Assembly: GCA_033557465.1 (NCBI GenBank)
Contig: CM066043.1
Location: 115,612,778 to 115,676,777, forward strand
DNA length: 64,000 bases
Direction of reading: 5' to 3'
Source of the DNA: Ichthyophis bannanicus
Taxonomy: Eukaryota; Chordata; Amphibia; Gymnophiona; Ichthyophiidae
The notes below the pieces were generated by a model, which saw only the letters and a list, made by a program, of their open reading frames with translations, was not told where the DNA came from and ran no database searches. This document shows positions 8,571 through 19,599 of the stretch, piece after piece. Both the position numbers and the translations under genes were made by a program. Position 1 is the first letter of the stretch, and each line of letters starts with the position of its first letter.

Positions 8571-10409
8571 TTCAGCAGCCAGGCCATCAGATTGAGGGAC
8601 CTGAGATTGGGGTGCAGGAGGGAACCCTGATCTTGAGACAGGAGATCGTGTTGCAACCCCAGAGGGAAAGGAGTTTCCACCACCAACTGTAGCAGAAGTG
8701 GAAACCATAGTTGCCTCGGCCATCTGGGGGCTAACAGAATCACCGAGGCCTTGTCCCGGAGAATCTTGAACAGAGTTCGGGCCACATGGGGCGTGGGAGG
8801 AAACGCATACAGGAGGCCCATAGACCAAGAGATCAGAAAGGCATCTGCTGCCATCTGCAGGGGATGCATTGTCTGGAGCAGAACCTGGGCAGCTGACGGT
8901 TCTGTGGACTTGCAAAGAGATTGATGAATGGAAGTCCCCAGCGGAGGAATATCTGCTGGACCACCAATGGATTCAACTGCCATTCGTGAGGCTGGAGAAT
9001 CCTGCTTAGCCTGTCTGCTAGGAAATTCTCCTGACCAGGTAGATAAACTGTTTTGAGAAACATGCCTTGTTTGACTGCGAAGGAGCAAAGGGCCTGTGCC
9101 TCCTGACACAGGAGCCTGGACCCTGGACCCTATGCCCCCTTGCTTGTTCACATAGAACATTGCTACCTGATTGTCTGTCTGAACTAAGATAGACTGGTGA
9201 GAGAGGACATGATAAAAAGGTTTGTAGAGCCAAGCGGATTGCTTGCTCCAGAAGATTGATCTGCTGTGTGGCCTCCCGAGGAGACCAGAGGCCTTGAGTG
9301 CACATGCCCTGGCAATGTGCACCCCAGCCCTGCAGGGAAGCATCAGTCGTCAGCACCCTTGTGTGTGTCGGGGCCTGAAAAGGTACTCCCTTGAGAAGGT
9401 CTGGGAGATGTAGCCACCACTGCAAGGAGTCCAAAAGTGGTTTGGACACCTTTACTGTGTCTCGGAGGTCGCCTGTGGCCTGTGCCCACTGAGCTCTGAG
9501 GCACCACTGAGCAGCCCACATGTGCAGCAGGCATTCGGAGTCACATGTACCATGGATGCCATGTGGCCCAGGAGCCGCAGGAAGTGCCTGGCAGAGACCT
9601 GAGAATTGCTGTGGAACTGGTTGGCCAAGTCCATCAGTCAGTGGGCCCTGTCCTCTGGCAAGTAAGCTCTTGCCTGCAGGGTGTCTAATCTTGCCCCTAT
9701 AAACTCTGGGTTCTGTGAGGGGAGCAAAGTGGACTTTGCGTAGTTTATGACAAAGCCCAGATGCTGAAGAAGAGAGACAGAGCGAAGAGTGGCTTGTCTG
9801 GCCTCCTGGAAAGACTGGCCCTTGATGAGCCAGTCGTCCAGGTATGGGAAGACAAAAATCCCCTGATTCCTGAGATAGGCCGCCACCACCGCCAGGCATT
9901 TGGTGAAAACCCTGGTGGCGGAAGGTAGGCCAAAGGGAAGTACTCTGTACTGAAAATGGTTTTCTCCCACCACAAATCTGAGATATTGTCAGTGGTCTGG
10001 GTGAATGAGGATGTGAGTATAAGCATCCTTTAGGTCTAAGGAGCATAGCCAGTCTCTGCTGGAGGTAGGGCAGCAGTATCCCAAGGGTAAGCATCTTGAA
10101 CTTTTCCCTCTCCAGAAACTTGTTTAGGTTTCACAAATCTAGGATAGGCCGGAGGCCTCCTGTCCTTTTTGGTACCAGGAAGTACCTGGAGTAGAAGCCT
10201 TGGCCGTCCAGATGGTGAGGCACCGGTTCCACCGCCTGTTCCTTTAGAAGACTTGCCAACTCCTGACGGAGGAGGTTTCTGTGCAGAGGGAGTCTTGGAG
10301 GCTCCCCTGGAAAGTAGGAGGGGATAGCTGGTGGAAGTGGAGCATGTAGCCCTTCTGGACTATGCTTAGAACCCAGGTATCCCCTGTGATGACGGCCACC
10401 TGTAGGCAT
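8558..10409 (-). pseudogene. DIRS A reverse transcriptase / RNase H
   Basis: RT begins near 10409 with LLRQELASLLKEQAVEPVP and a FLVPKRTGGLRPILDL block. The palm block FQYRVLPFGLPSATRVFTK follows near 9900-9960. The catalytic YLDDWLIKG (YxDD) is at about 9833-9844. RNase H has TDASLQGWGAH near 9350, with the catalytic Asp. A C-terminal connection region carries LPGQENFLADRLSR and WGLPFINLFASPQNRQLP near 8900-9050. At least four frame changes break the gene. It would make element cDNA in the cytoplasm or nucleus. The order RT, RNase H, then recombinase is the DIRS arrangement. Confidence 0.85.
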
Positions 10410-12152
10410 ACAGGGTCAGCAGACCTCCTGTGCTGAGTGGAGCCAGCTGTGGAGGAGAGGCTATTCTGTGGGAGTCAAAACCCCGCTCCCTGCTGTGCAG
10501 GAGCCGGAGCTGGCGGCTTGGGGGTCTTCTGCCTACGGGCCCATGCCCCTGCCCCTGCCCCTTGGCCTGCTGGCCCTGTTGGGGAGCTGGAGAGGCCTGA
10601 TACTGAAGGTAGGATTTGTAGGCAGCACCCTTCCTCGGGAAAAAGGGCTTCTTCCCCGAGCCCTTATTTTTCTGAGAAGGGGCAGAAGTCTTTCTGGACA
10701 GCCTTGTCCTGGCGAGAGTCTCAGTCTCGATTTCTGCAGCCTTTTCAGTTATGGGCTTGCCGAAAAAGTTTTCACCTCGGCAGGGGACATCGACCAATTT
10801 GTCCTGCACCCATGGCTCCAGGTCTGATGACTGTAGCCAGGCCTGACGGCGTGCACTGCTGCCGGCTGCTGCTACCCGGGCCAAAGCCTCGAAGCCATCA
10901 TAGGCTGCTCGAGAGATAAACTTCGAGCACTCTCGAATCCCTGTTGACAAAGCCTTGAACCTCTGCAAAGGTTCCTCGGAGAGGCCAGCTGAGAACTCGG
11001 CAATCTCCTTTGCCAGGTCTCGTAGGTAGATGCCCATGTACAGCTAGTAGGTCTGGACACAGCAAGATAGCATAGAGCCCTGGAAGCACTTTCTACCGAG
11101 GGCATCCAGGTTACGGGCCTCCCGGCTGGGGGGCACCAAGGAGTACATATTCTGACTCTGCAGACGGTGCATTTGGCCGATTCCAAACCATGGAGTGGTG
11201 CGGTAGCTGCGCCTTTTGGAACCCAGGGCTCTTACGGACTCGATAAATAGAATCGACCTGTTTGCTAAGAACCAGCATCGAGGCCGGTGCCTCCCACATA
11301 CGGAAGAGCAGCCGTTCAAGCATCAGAGGAACCGGTACAGTAAAGGCTTCCTTCAGAGGAAAATCATACTGGAGGGCATCGAGCTCCTCGGCTCGAGGCT
11401 CCTCCTCGGCGTCCGCGGGGAAGGCCAAGGCTTTGGCCATGTCCCTCACGAAGTCCGAGAACCGGGTATCCTCCGGGGGGGGGGGGGGCCCGTCTCCAAG
11501 GCTCGGACTCTTCGTCCTCCGTCTCCCACTCTGACTCCTTTGAGGAGGAATCGAGCGAGGGTATCGGCGTCGACGACCTTGGCCCCACACGGGAGGTCGA
11601 GGGGGATCTTGACCGAGGATCGACTCGAGACTTCATTGACTTGAGGATCGGCTCGGTCTCCGGGGTCGACTTAGACGTTGAGGTCCCGGTGGTCGGGGCA
11701 AGCTGCTCTCCAAGGCCATCAACCTGAGTCCAAGCTCAGGAGACTCAGCAGCCCCCGACAGGCCCCGACGTCGAGTCCATGAGGACAACTGCACTTACGT
11801 GACTCGGGGACTCCGGCTCCACACAAGGTAGCTTGGAAGGCCTCTCCCACTCCGAGAGCCCGGGGCAGCGGTCAGGGCTACGTGACCTGGCCCTCGAGGA
11901 ACCAGGGGCCTCCCCGTCGCCGCCCTCGCGAGCTTTTTTCTTCCTTCTGTGCTCCCAGGTGGAAGACTCCCTTTCAGAGGAACCCCGACGGCCCGGCCGG
12001 CTCCGAAGCGCCTTCGATGACATTTTGCCACACGGGCCACAGGCCAGCAGGTCATGGTCGGGCCTGAGGCATCGGAGGCAGCAGTCATGTGTGTCGGTGA
12101 GAGACATAAGTTTCTTGCACCGATCACACTTTTTGAACCCGTTGGCAGCCAT
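10366..12152 (-). pseudogene. DIRS A gag-like protein
   Basis: The first gene of the element. The likely start at 12150-12152 gives an N-terminus with paired cysteines (CDRCKK, then CCLRCLRPDHDLLACGPC), a zinc-binding-like knot. A charged Ser/Arg region follows to about 11500. A conserved middle (VDSIYRVRK, LAKEIAEFSAGLSEEPLQRF, ARVAAAGSSARRQAWLQ) resembles the gag of element B. The C-terminus is basic and Gly/Gln-rich. It is broken by several frameshifts and a poly-G run near 11469-11480. The end overlaps the RT start by about 40 bases. Confidence 0.75.
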
Positions 12153-12424
12153 CGGGGGAAAAAGGGCCCCTGCAAGGTCAAAAGACCGGGCTGCCAGTGA
12201 AAACACAAAAATAGCGCAAACGCTAGTCACGAAGGACAAAAAACGAAAATCAAAACTACGGACTCGATACCGGTGTACCGAGCCCAGACGGGAAGGGAAA
12301 CCGGCGGCGAACCGGAGAAAACAATGCGAAATCACAGAAAAAAAATCAACTTTTCACGGGTGACACGAACATACGTCCGTCGGGCTCCGTGGAAAAAGAA
12401 AAACTGAACAAGATGGCACCCTTG

Positions 12425-12563
12425 GGCGGGAAGGGGACCATGCATGCGCGCTGCATTCCCAAAGGCTTTCTTTGAAAGCTGGGGAAATGCTCCGCATGGG
12501 GGCTCCGTCGGCGCCGATGTCACCCATATGTGAGGACTGACTTCCTGCTTGGTCCTGGAGAAT
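12425..12563. repeat. DIRS A right inverted terminal repeat
   Basis: Its reverse complement matches 6757-6920 closely (gtcctcacatatgggtgaca, agctttcaaagaaagccttt). The outermost 40 bases instead match the internal complementary region at 7051-7088, so the two termini differ at their tips, as DIRS models require. Confidence 0.88.
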
Positions 12564-12752
12564 TGTTTAGTTCTAGATGAAATTAATTTATAGTTTTATT
12601 TTTCCAGTGTTGTTGTACATTCCAAATTTAGCTTTTGGGGTTCCCAGTTTTAATTATTGTCTTCATATTTCTAAATTGTGATCCCCTGTTCTATATTTGG
12701 TGATGGACTATGTTCTGCATGTGTAACCAAGCTGAGGTATTCTGTTCATGTA
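12564..12752. other. No recognisable feature
   Basis: AT-rich sequence between DIRS A and the next MITE; I see no gene, tail or terminal repeat in it. Confidence 0.5.
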
Positions 12753-13214
12753 GGGCCCTATATTTAAAAGGCATTTATGCAGTTAACAGCCAGTTAACCG
12801 TGTAAATGCCTGCTAATCGGATATTCGACAGCGCATACACGGGTAGTGCCGTCGAATATCCCCAACTGCCCCTACGTGCCCCAATGTTAGCTGGATAGCA
12901 TCAGGGTGTGCCAGGGGCAGAGCGGAGGCAGGGGCCGGCTCTAACTGTGCAGCACCAATATTGGAAGCTGCACGGTTAGCGCTCAGCACCTGTAAGATAG
13001 GCGAGGAAGACCCTCGCCTATCTACAGGAACTGAGACTAACCATGTAGCATCCAGTATCGATACTGCATGGTTAGCCTCGGCGGCTTCCGGGCAGCGTGG
13101 CAAGACCTGGATATTCACTTCCGTTGCCGCAGAAGTGAATATTTGGGTTTGGGGGTTGGCGGACAGGGCTAAGCAGCTATGGCGCTTAGCCCTACCCAGT
13201 TGAATATCGGGTCC
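12753..13214. repeat. Foldback MITE with ggnccnatattca-type ends
   Basis: The left end gggccctatatttaaa is the inverted counterpart of the right end ttgaatatcgggtcc. Internal hairpins include gataggcgagg facing cctcgcctatc near 12996-13021, and paired ctaaccatg/catggttag blocks. Relatives lie at 36408-36545 plus 42295-42469 and at 42693-43112. It has no coding capacity. Confidence 0.7.
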
Positions 13215-13740
13215 GTAGTTTCTCTGTGACAGTGCCACTTGTTCTCTTTCCCCAGTAGGAGATGTATTGGTATTCTCTGAGATGTATTGGTTTAATATTT
13301 GCAGTGTTGCCTTTTGATAGGTAGGGTTTGGTGCTTTATGAGTCCTGGTAGTGCTGTTATGATACGGTGGGTTTGCTATGGGTTCTAAATGTATCAATCG
13401 AAGCTGATTACTCCACTAGAACCTTGCAATATGAATATAGATACCTGTGATTTGCTAATTACTTAAAATAATAACTTCTATTGAACGCCCATAAGTAGTC
13501 TCAGACTATTGCGCTTTGAACCTCCTCACTAGTAAGGATTGTGTTGCGCTTATATTGCATCAATGACTACTGGGACTATTTTTGTTGCTTTTTTTCATAT
13601 ATCACCAGTATTCTATCTCCCTCGTGTTCTAAAAATCATTGGCTTATATAAACTTATTATTAAACATGCTTATCTTCTTCTTTGTTAATGTCTTCCTTGT
13701 TTCTTCGGTAGAGATAAATTTCTCTTGAATTTTCTCGAGT
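13215..13740. other. AT-rich DNA, no gene seen
   Basis: No coding or terminal-repeat signal was found. It may be part of a Penelope-like element because of the ribozyme-like motif that follows, but no reverse transcriptase is visible. Confidence 0.4.
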
Positions 13741-13756
13741 TATTAAACAATAACTA

Positions 13757-13830
13757 TAAAATTCTCTACGTCTCCTTGGGCACCTCTTCAGCGTTTCACT
13801 CCTATCCGGAGTTTCATCAGGAGGATCTGC
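13757..13830 (-). ncRNA. Hammerhead ribozyme-like motif 1
   Basis: On the minus strand the core CTGATGA (13820-13814) is followed by a stem II of ACTCC/GGAGT with loop GGATA, then GAAA (13797-13794). A short stem III ACG...CGT comes next, with a GTA cleavage triplet ending at 13767. Stem I pairs ctc before the core with gag after the triplet, extended past a mismatch. One A is unpaired at the base of stem II. Stem III has only 3 bp with a 20-base loop, like the weak stem III of ribozymes in Penelope-like retroelements. This comes from manual folding only. Confidence 0.55.
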
Positions 13831-13954
13831 AATCGAGAAAAGACCACTAAAAACTCTAAAAACACTGTTGCCAACTGTTCTTCTTATATACTATTGCTGT
13901 ATAATTATGGCTTAGACTGTTTTACAATTTATTTAAAAAACTACCTCTTGCCAT

Positions 13955-14150
13955 TCATGGTTGACTCACTGTTTGTTGCTGCCCACGTCTCACAAGCATA
14001 TGTTTTCGAAAAAACTGATCTTGAGTTCCGTTCTTTGACAGCCCTAGCCCCAAATGAGCAGAGTTTATAGTACTTCCTGGCAGTTGGCACTGGAGTATAA
14101 TAATGTAGAAATCTGGTAATCTTTCTTTATCCTCACTGCCCATGCAAATG
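13955..14150 (-). pseudogene. LINE 3'-terminal RT fragment
   Basis: A conceptual peptide with FGARA.KERNS-like residues resembles the C-terminal end of L2-group ORF2. The block gatcttgagttccgttcttt recurs exactly at 19671, so both are copies of one LINE family. Confidence 0.5.
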
Positions 14151-14279
14151 GTATTCAGACACTCAGTAAGAGAGATGTTTGCTAAAAGTTAATGTGCATT
14201 CACAAACGTTAATGTGCGCTAAGTGCAGCAACACCCATTTATTCCTATTGGCACAGGGGCACTTAACACACATTAATAT

Positions 14280-17098
14280 CACAGGTACACTAAAAAAAAT
14301 TTTTTTTAAACTGCCTCTAATGTTTCGATTGATTTTGATCTGGTAACCAATTTGCTCCATCACGTACAGATTTTTTGCTACATTGGGTTAGCAGTTTGAG
14401 GTGAACGTTTCAGATTGAGTGCGATCGAGATAAAAGTTTCTTGGATGAATTCTTTATACTAATTGTTTAGTAGTTATTCAAATAAGAATAAAGAAAATTG
14501 TAACAAGGCAGCACATAAGAATAGAGTAATGTCAACAAAACACACTGTGATGGTAGCAAAATTTTCTGCACTTAAAGCAGCCACATACATGTGCACAAAC
14601 ATTGAGCATATAAGAGCGAGGTTAGACACAAAGCAAAGCAAAGAAATGTGCAAAAAATTTTGTACAGGTATGTATGTAAGAATAGAAAACGCAAACCGCA
14701 CCATTGCAATACATGAAGACAAACACCCGATGGTGTGAAAATAAAATTCTAATAAATGAGATCCGACACTGTGGTAATAACTAGCAAATTTTTATTTCAA
14801 AGTTTAGTAAAAACACGATATTTGTCAACACAGTTTAGATTTTAAAGTCATTCTTGGGTCAATCAATCTACTGGTGGGCCCGTTTCTTCTTCCCCCGAAT
14901 GCTTCTCTTGGTGCGCTGTTTGGCATATTTTTCATCTGGGGTTTCCCGCAGCAACAACCAGCAGAAATCAGCCATCATAGTGGTGTTCCATCTTCCTTGG
15001 TACCTTCTCTCTGCGTCCTTGATGTCCTGGTGAAACCTTTCACCTTGTTCTTCACTGTATGCCCCCAAGTTTTCGGGAAAGTAGTTCACATGGGAGTGCA
15101 AGAAATGGACTTTCAGGCTCATGTTACAGCCTTGTTCTTTGAAGGCATTGAGCATCCTGGCAACAATATCCTTATAGTTCTCATCCCGCCTGTTCCCCAA
15201 GAATTTGAGAACAACATCCTTGAAGGAATCCCAGGCTTCTTTTTCCTTCTCAGACATCGTTTCAGCGAATGCTCAATCTGAAATGAGTTTCCTTATATCA
15301 GGGCCAACAAACACTCCTTCCTTTAGCTTTGCTTCAGAAAGTCGGGGGAACTTTGAGCAAAGGTACCGAAAGCACTCACCATCTTTTGGAAGAGACTTGA
15401 TGAATTGCTTAATGAGACCCAACTTAATGTGGAGAGGTGGTAATAGAATTTTATCACGAGGTACCAAGCTCTCATGAAGAACATTTTTCTCACCGGGTCT
15501 CAAATACTCCCGAATTGGCCAGTCTTTTTTCCCCCAGTGTAGGTCGCGGGCCCAGGCTATCCCACAAGCAAAGGAAGCAGGGATATTTGGTGAAACCGGA
15601 TTGCTGCCCTAATAGCATGGATAGAATTTTAAAGTCTCCACAAATCATCCACTTATGCTCATCATAACGAATCTTCTGAAGAATCAGGGCCAAATTCTCG
15701 TATTTTTTCTTAGAGAATAACAGAGTGAGCAATAGGAACTGAAGCAAATGTGTTGCCATTATGAAGAAGAAACACCTTTTATGCTGTCTTTTGACGAATC
15801 AATGAACAGCCGCCATTCAGCAGGATCATACTTGAGTTTAAACTTTTCCATCACTCTGTATATATCGTTGCAAAATACCAAATCTTCCTCTTTGCTGAAA
15901 TACTTCAAAAATTGTGTCTCGCGGTTGCGGTACCAATAAAAAGTTGTTCCTGGTGACAATAGATTTTTTCTGTTTAAGCCGAGAACCTAGCAGTTGGGCA
16001 GGCATCTTTTGGGAGTCCTAAATCCCGGACTAAATCATTCAATTCAGTTTGAGAGAAAAGTTCAGGTTTCGGATCTGGTTCAGTTTTCAAACTCAGAAGT
16101 ACTGGACTCATCGGGAAAAGCCATCTGATGAGTCTCATCATGATCAGAACCGTCCACACAAATATGATCCAAAGATTTTGGTGGTTCAGGCACAGGTACT
16201 TCGTTGCTATGAGGCATAGACCTAATTGCTGAGGGAAGGTTGGGGTAACTTATTACGTTCTTATTTTTTAAGTTGTATCCCTTCACAATGCAAGAGCAAA
16301 AATAGCAGTCACTGCTGTGGTCTCTTTGTTCACGCCACATCATAGGTATTCCGAAACGAAATGCTTGTTTTTACCTTTCATCCATAAGCGTAGATCTTCC
16401 TCACATGTCTTGCACACTTTGTGAGGAGCCCACGGTTTGTCTTGATCGCCTAACTTCAAACCGAAATAGGCGAAATATACATTTTTTAATAAATGCAGAA
16501 TGTTCCTCTGCCGCTTTTTCACGGTATATTCCCCACAAATAAAACAAAAACTGTCCGGAGAGTTGACGCAACCTCTGGCTCTGTGAGCCATCACAAATAC
16601 ACAGCACTGCAAACTACAACTGTAGTGAACCACTTCGGAATAAAGCTGGATTACGACTGAGCAAACAAAAGGTAATAATGAACTTGCAAGAAACTGAAAT
16701 TTGACAGGAACGTTCATGTCGCAACCACCGTGTTTGAGCGAGAGCGAACGAGGCGAAGGCGAACAGGAAAGAACATGCGCCAGTGCGAGTACTGGATTTA
16801 GCCCCCCGCCTCCCAATTGTCCTGTTAATGTATAAAATGAATACAAAACACTCTAAAATATCATGAGGGAGTGTTTCTAGTTAGTTAACCATTACAACCT
16901 CTATTTTGGGCCAAGAAAATAAACTGCAGTCGGCTAAAAAGAAATTATGTGAACATTCCTTATATGGGTAAGAAATCTAATTTTGCAAGAAAACGTGACG
17001 TGATGGAACATTTTGGCTATTTTTCCTGGATTCAGCACCCCAAAATCTATAGGAATCAGTTGCAAAACTGGAGGCAGTTTTTTGGTAGTGTACCTGTG
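14280..17098 (-). mobile_element. DNA-transposon-like unit with terminal inverted repeats
   Basis: The left end CACAGGTACACTA (14280) and the right end, read inward from 17098, CACAGGTACACTA are identical over 13 bases. After an A/T-run difference both continue with CTGCCTC. The enclosed minus-strand gene fills most of the unit. Flanks read tat on both sides, so a 3-bp duplication is possible but unproven. Ends starting CAC recall the CMC (CACTA/Chapaev) group, but I cannot place the protein there. Confidence 0.65.
14868..16591 (-). pseudogene. Unclassified multi-copy protein, possible DDE transposase
   Basis: About 575 codons spread over three frames. The start at 16591 precedes FCFICGEY, GDQDKPWAPHKVCKTC and SSDCYFC, a cysteine-rich probable zinc-binding N-terminus. 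The middle holds FYWYRNRE, then WRLFIDSSK (Asp near 15799), MICGDFK (Asp near 15635) with PCFLCLWDS just after, LPPLHIKLGL, and SEEQGERFHQ (Glu near 15041-15050). The order D, D plus CxxC, E resembles an RNase H-fold transposase, which fits the flanking inverted repeats. Similar proteins recur in many invertebrate genomes as uncharacterised multi-copy genes (from memory). About five frameshifts show it is dead. The DDE assignment is inference. Confidence 0.6.
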
Positions 17099-17269
17099 TA
17101 TTTAGTAAACATGCCCTAAGTCCATTGCAAGGAGAAAAGAAGAGGCTTATGAGGGGCTCCTTTGAAAGCCACCTAAACTTCTAAATGGGCAACATATACA
17201 TTTTAAAATAAAATAAATTAAATTTACGCAAATGAGATCCATTGGATATGCAAATGAGGCCCCGCAATG

Positions 17270-18640
17270 AGTCTCTGCACATGGCCCCGCATCACCCTTG
17301 GGCCGCCTCTGCTGCCATCGCCCTCTCAGTTGCTGTTCCTCAGGGCTCTGTTTTGGGACATCTTTTTCTCTGTCTACACTCAGTTCCTTGGTGCACTTAT
17401 TTCCTCCCGTGGTTTTCAGTACTATCTTTATGCTGACGATTCTCAGATCTACCTTTGTGTGCCTGAAATCAGGAATTCAGGCTCGAATCTCTGCCTTCTT
17501 ATCTGACATTGCTACCTGGATGCCTCACCGTCGTCTGAACTGAACATTGCCAAAATTGAGCTCCTTATCTTCCCCCTAAACCCACCTCCCCCTTCCTCCC
17601 CTTTCTATTTCTGTGGATAACACTACACTTCGCCCTGTTTCCTCAGCTCACAACCTTGGGGTCATCTTTGACTCTACTCTCTCTTTCTCTGCACACATAT
17701 CACAGACAGCTAAAACCTGTTGCTTCTTTCTCTACAACACTGGCAAAATTTGTCTCTTTCTTTCTAAACACACTACAAAGACATTTATGCACTCTTTAGT
17801 CCGCCTCCTGTCTAGACTATTGCAACCTCCTCCTTGCTGGTCTCCCTCTGAATCATCTCTGTCCCTTCATTCTCTTCAAAACTTGCTTGACCATTAAATC
17901 TCATGCTATGTTTTTCTATGACACCGTTTTGTAAATAGTTATCTTTGGTTATCCAAGTTGGTTCTCCTGTTAATTGTAAACTCAGACTTATGTACCCTGT
18001 CTGATTGTTATGTTCCATTGTAAACCGCACTGATGCTGAATAGTGCAGTATAGAAGAAATTGTAAATAAATAAATCAAAAACTCAGCTGTGTGGCTAATC
18101 TTCTGCCAGCTCGATATGCTCATATAACACCTCTTCTCAAGTGCTTCACTGGCCCCTTATTTGTTTCCATATCCAGTTCAAACTTCTCCTACTGACCTAT
18201 AAGTTCGCTCCATCTGCTGCTTCTCACTACCTTTCTTCTCTTGTCTCTCCCTACACCTCTCCTCTGTAACTCCGCTCTTCTGACAGATCCCTTCTATCTG
18301 TGCCCTTCTCTGCCACTGCCAACTCCAGACTTCGATCCTTTCACCTTGCTGCTCCTCATGCCTGGAACAAACTGGCCGAGTCTGTGTGTCAGGCTTCATC
18401 TCTGACCCTTTTTACATCCAGGCTGAAAACTCACCTCTCCAAGGCTGCTTTTGGATCCTGATCCATTTGGTCTCCTGTGTGTTTCCTTACCATTCCCCTA
18501 GACATATCCTTGTCCTCAAATGTTGTGGTATCCGTTTTGACTAGATTGTAAGCTATGGTGAGCAGGGGCCGTCCTTTACATGTGTCTGTACAGTGCTGCA
18601 TACGCCTTGTAGAGCTATACAAATGATAAGCAGTAACATA
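17270..18640 (+). pseudogene. L2-type LINE 3' half
   Basis: The RT C-terminal half shows PQGSVLG-like residues near 17338 and [11 protein letters not shown] (catalytic YADD) near 17420-17455. A thumb follows, then an interruption at 17885-18073, then L.F..LKTHLSKAAFG residues near 18410-18450. The 3' end has gattgtaagc, gagcaggg and tgtagagctatacaaatgat motifs, the tail shared by L2 copies at 44635 and 52235. Stops and frame changes are frequent. Confidence 0.8.
17885..18073 (+). mobile_element. 3'-end fragment of SINE/LINE inserted in L2
   Basis: It ends in gtaaaccgcactgatgctga, a gtatagaag stretch and (TAAA) repeats, like the SINE tails at 7515 and 22575. Flanking ttcaaaact and tcaaaaact may be a target duplication. 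It splits the L2 match. Confidence 0.6.
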
Positions 18641-18659
18641 TACATATAAATAAACAGAA

Positions 18660-19008
18660 AATGTTAAAAACAGTTACATGGGTGCCAGCATCTTAACCCC
18701 TGTTTCTGATCCAGAATGATCTCCCCATGACCACCGATCCAAAGTGGAGACAATTGGTTTTTTATTTTTTCCCCATAAATCTAATCATCTCATTCAGGGC
18801 AAACCTTCACGAAAGTGGAGCTGCAACTGAAGAGGCCCTAGGTCTTTGAGGAAGCTGCATTTCCGTACAGATGAAATCTGCACCTCTAACAACTAGAGCA
18901 TAATTCTTTTGGCACATATATTAGCCCTCTTTCTCCACAGCCTCTCGAGATGTCACACTGGTCTCTTTTAGTTATGCGAACTGCTTTGTAAACCAAGACA
19001 CAATTCTG
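18660..19008. other. No recognisable feature
   Basis: No gene, repeat end or RNA gene is apparent. Confidence 0.4.
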
Positions 19009-19466
19009 GCCCTGATTCAGGCACAGGGAACTTCCTAGTGTACCAAATTTTTAAGACGCAAAATTCCTGAGCTAAATGGAAGCCTGATTCCACTTGCTTT
19101 AGGGCGGTATTCGGGAATTTCTGTGGGAGAAGCCTCCCCTCCCCATTGTTCTCTGGTCTTGTCTATGGGCGCCAGAATCTTCAGTCTAGCCCTGAAGCAA
19201 ATGCTTCTCTTGGGATCATTTTTGCTTCCAAGGAATCACCTCGACCAGTGCACGTGGGAATTTATCAGACCACTGAAGGTTCAACCAGTCCCTTTAGATC
19301 ACTCTGATTTCTTACACAACTGATCAGTATTTTAATTAATTTCATTAATTTTATATTCAGCCCATTCCAATAAGTTCTAAGAAGATTGTAACATAAAATC
19401 ATTAAATACAATATACACTGTACACAGTGTTTTCTACCTAAATGGAACCAGAATCAGGCCAGGGAG
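19009..19466. repeat. Possible MITE with ggccctgattc ends
   Basis: ggccctgattcagg near 19011 and its inverted counterpart gaatcaggccaggg near 19452-19465 bracket a non-coding stretch. A similar gaatcaggccc end occurs near 24670. Confidence 0.4.
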
Positions 19467-19599
19467 CAAAGGAAATTCAGGAATTAATTTTTATGGACCA
19501 CCCTAAACAGTATACAATACATAGGTAAAGTCATACAAAATTTTTATATTAACAACTGAAACATCATTAATACGAATAATTTAGAAATGACTAAAATTG

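Larger units (their letters stand above)
6733..12563 (-). mobile_element. DIRS-type retrotransposon A (near full length)
   Basis: DIRS elements replicate by reverse transcription but integrate with a tyrosine recombinase and have inverted rather than direct terminal repeats. Here about 135 bp at the left (6757-6920) recur inverted at the right (12425-12560). The minus strand encodes gag, RT/RNase H and tyrosine recombinase in that order. An internal complementary region near the left end joins sequences complementary to both termini. All genes carry frameshifts, and a SINE sits inside the recombinase gene. I see no target duplication, as is usual for this class. Confidence 0.9.

Noticed and set aside
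11216..11644. Plus-strand open frames over 11.2-12.4 kb
   Set aside because: They are shadows of the DIRS A gag on the minus strand.
14270..17110. Assignment of the 14-17 kb unit to the CMC (CACTA/Chapaev) superfamily
   Set aside because: The CAC ends and possible 3-bp duplication fit, but the protein motifs do not match what I know of CMC transposases.
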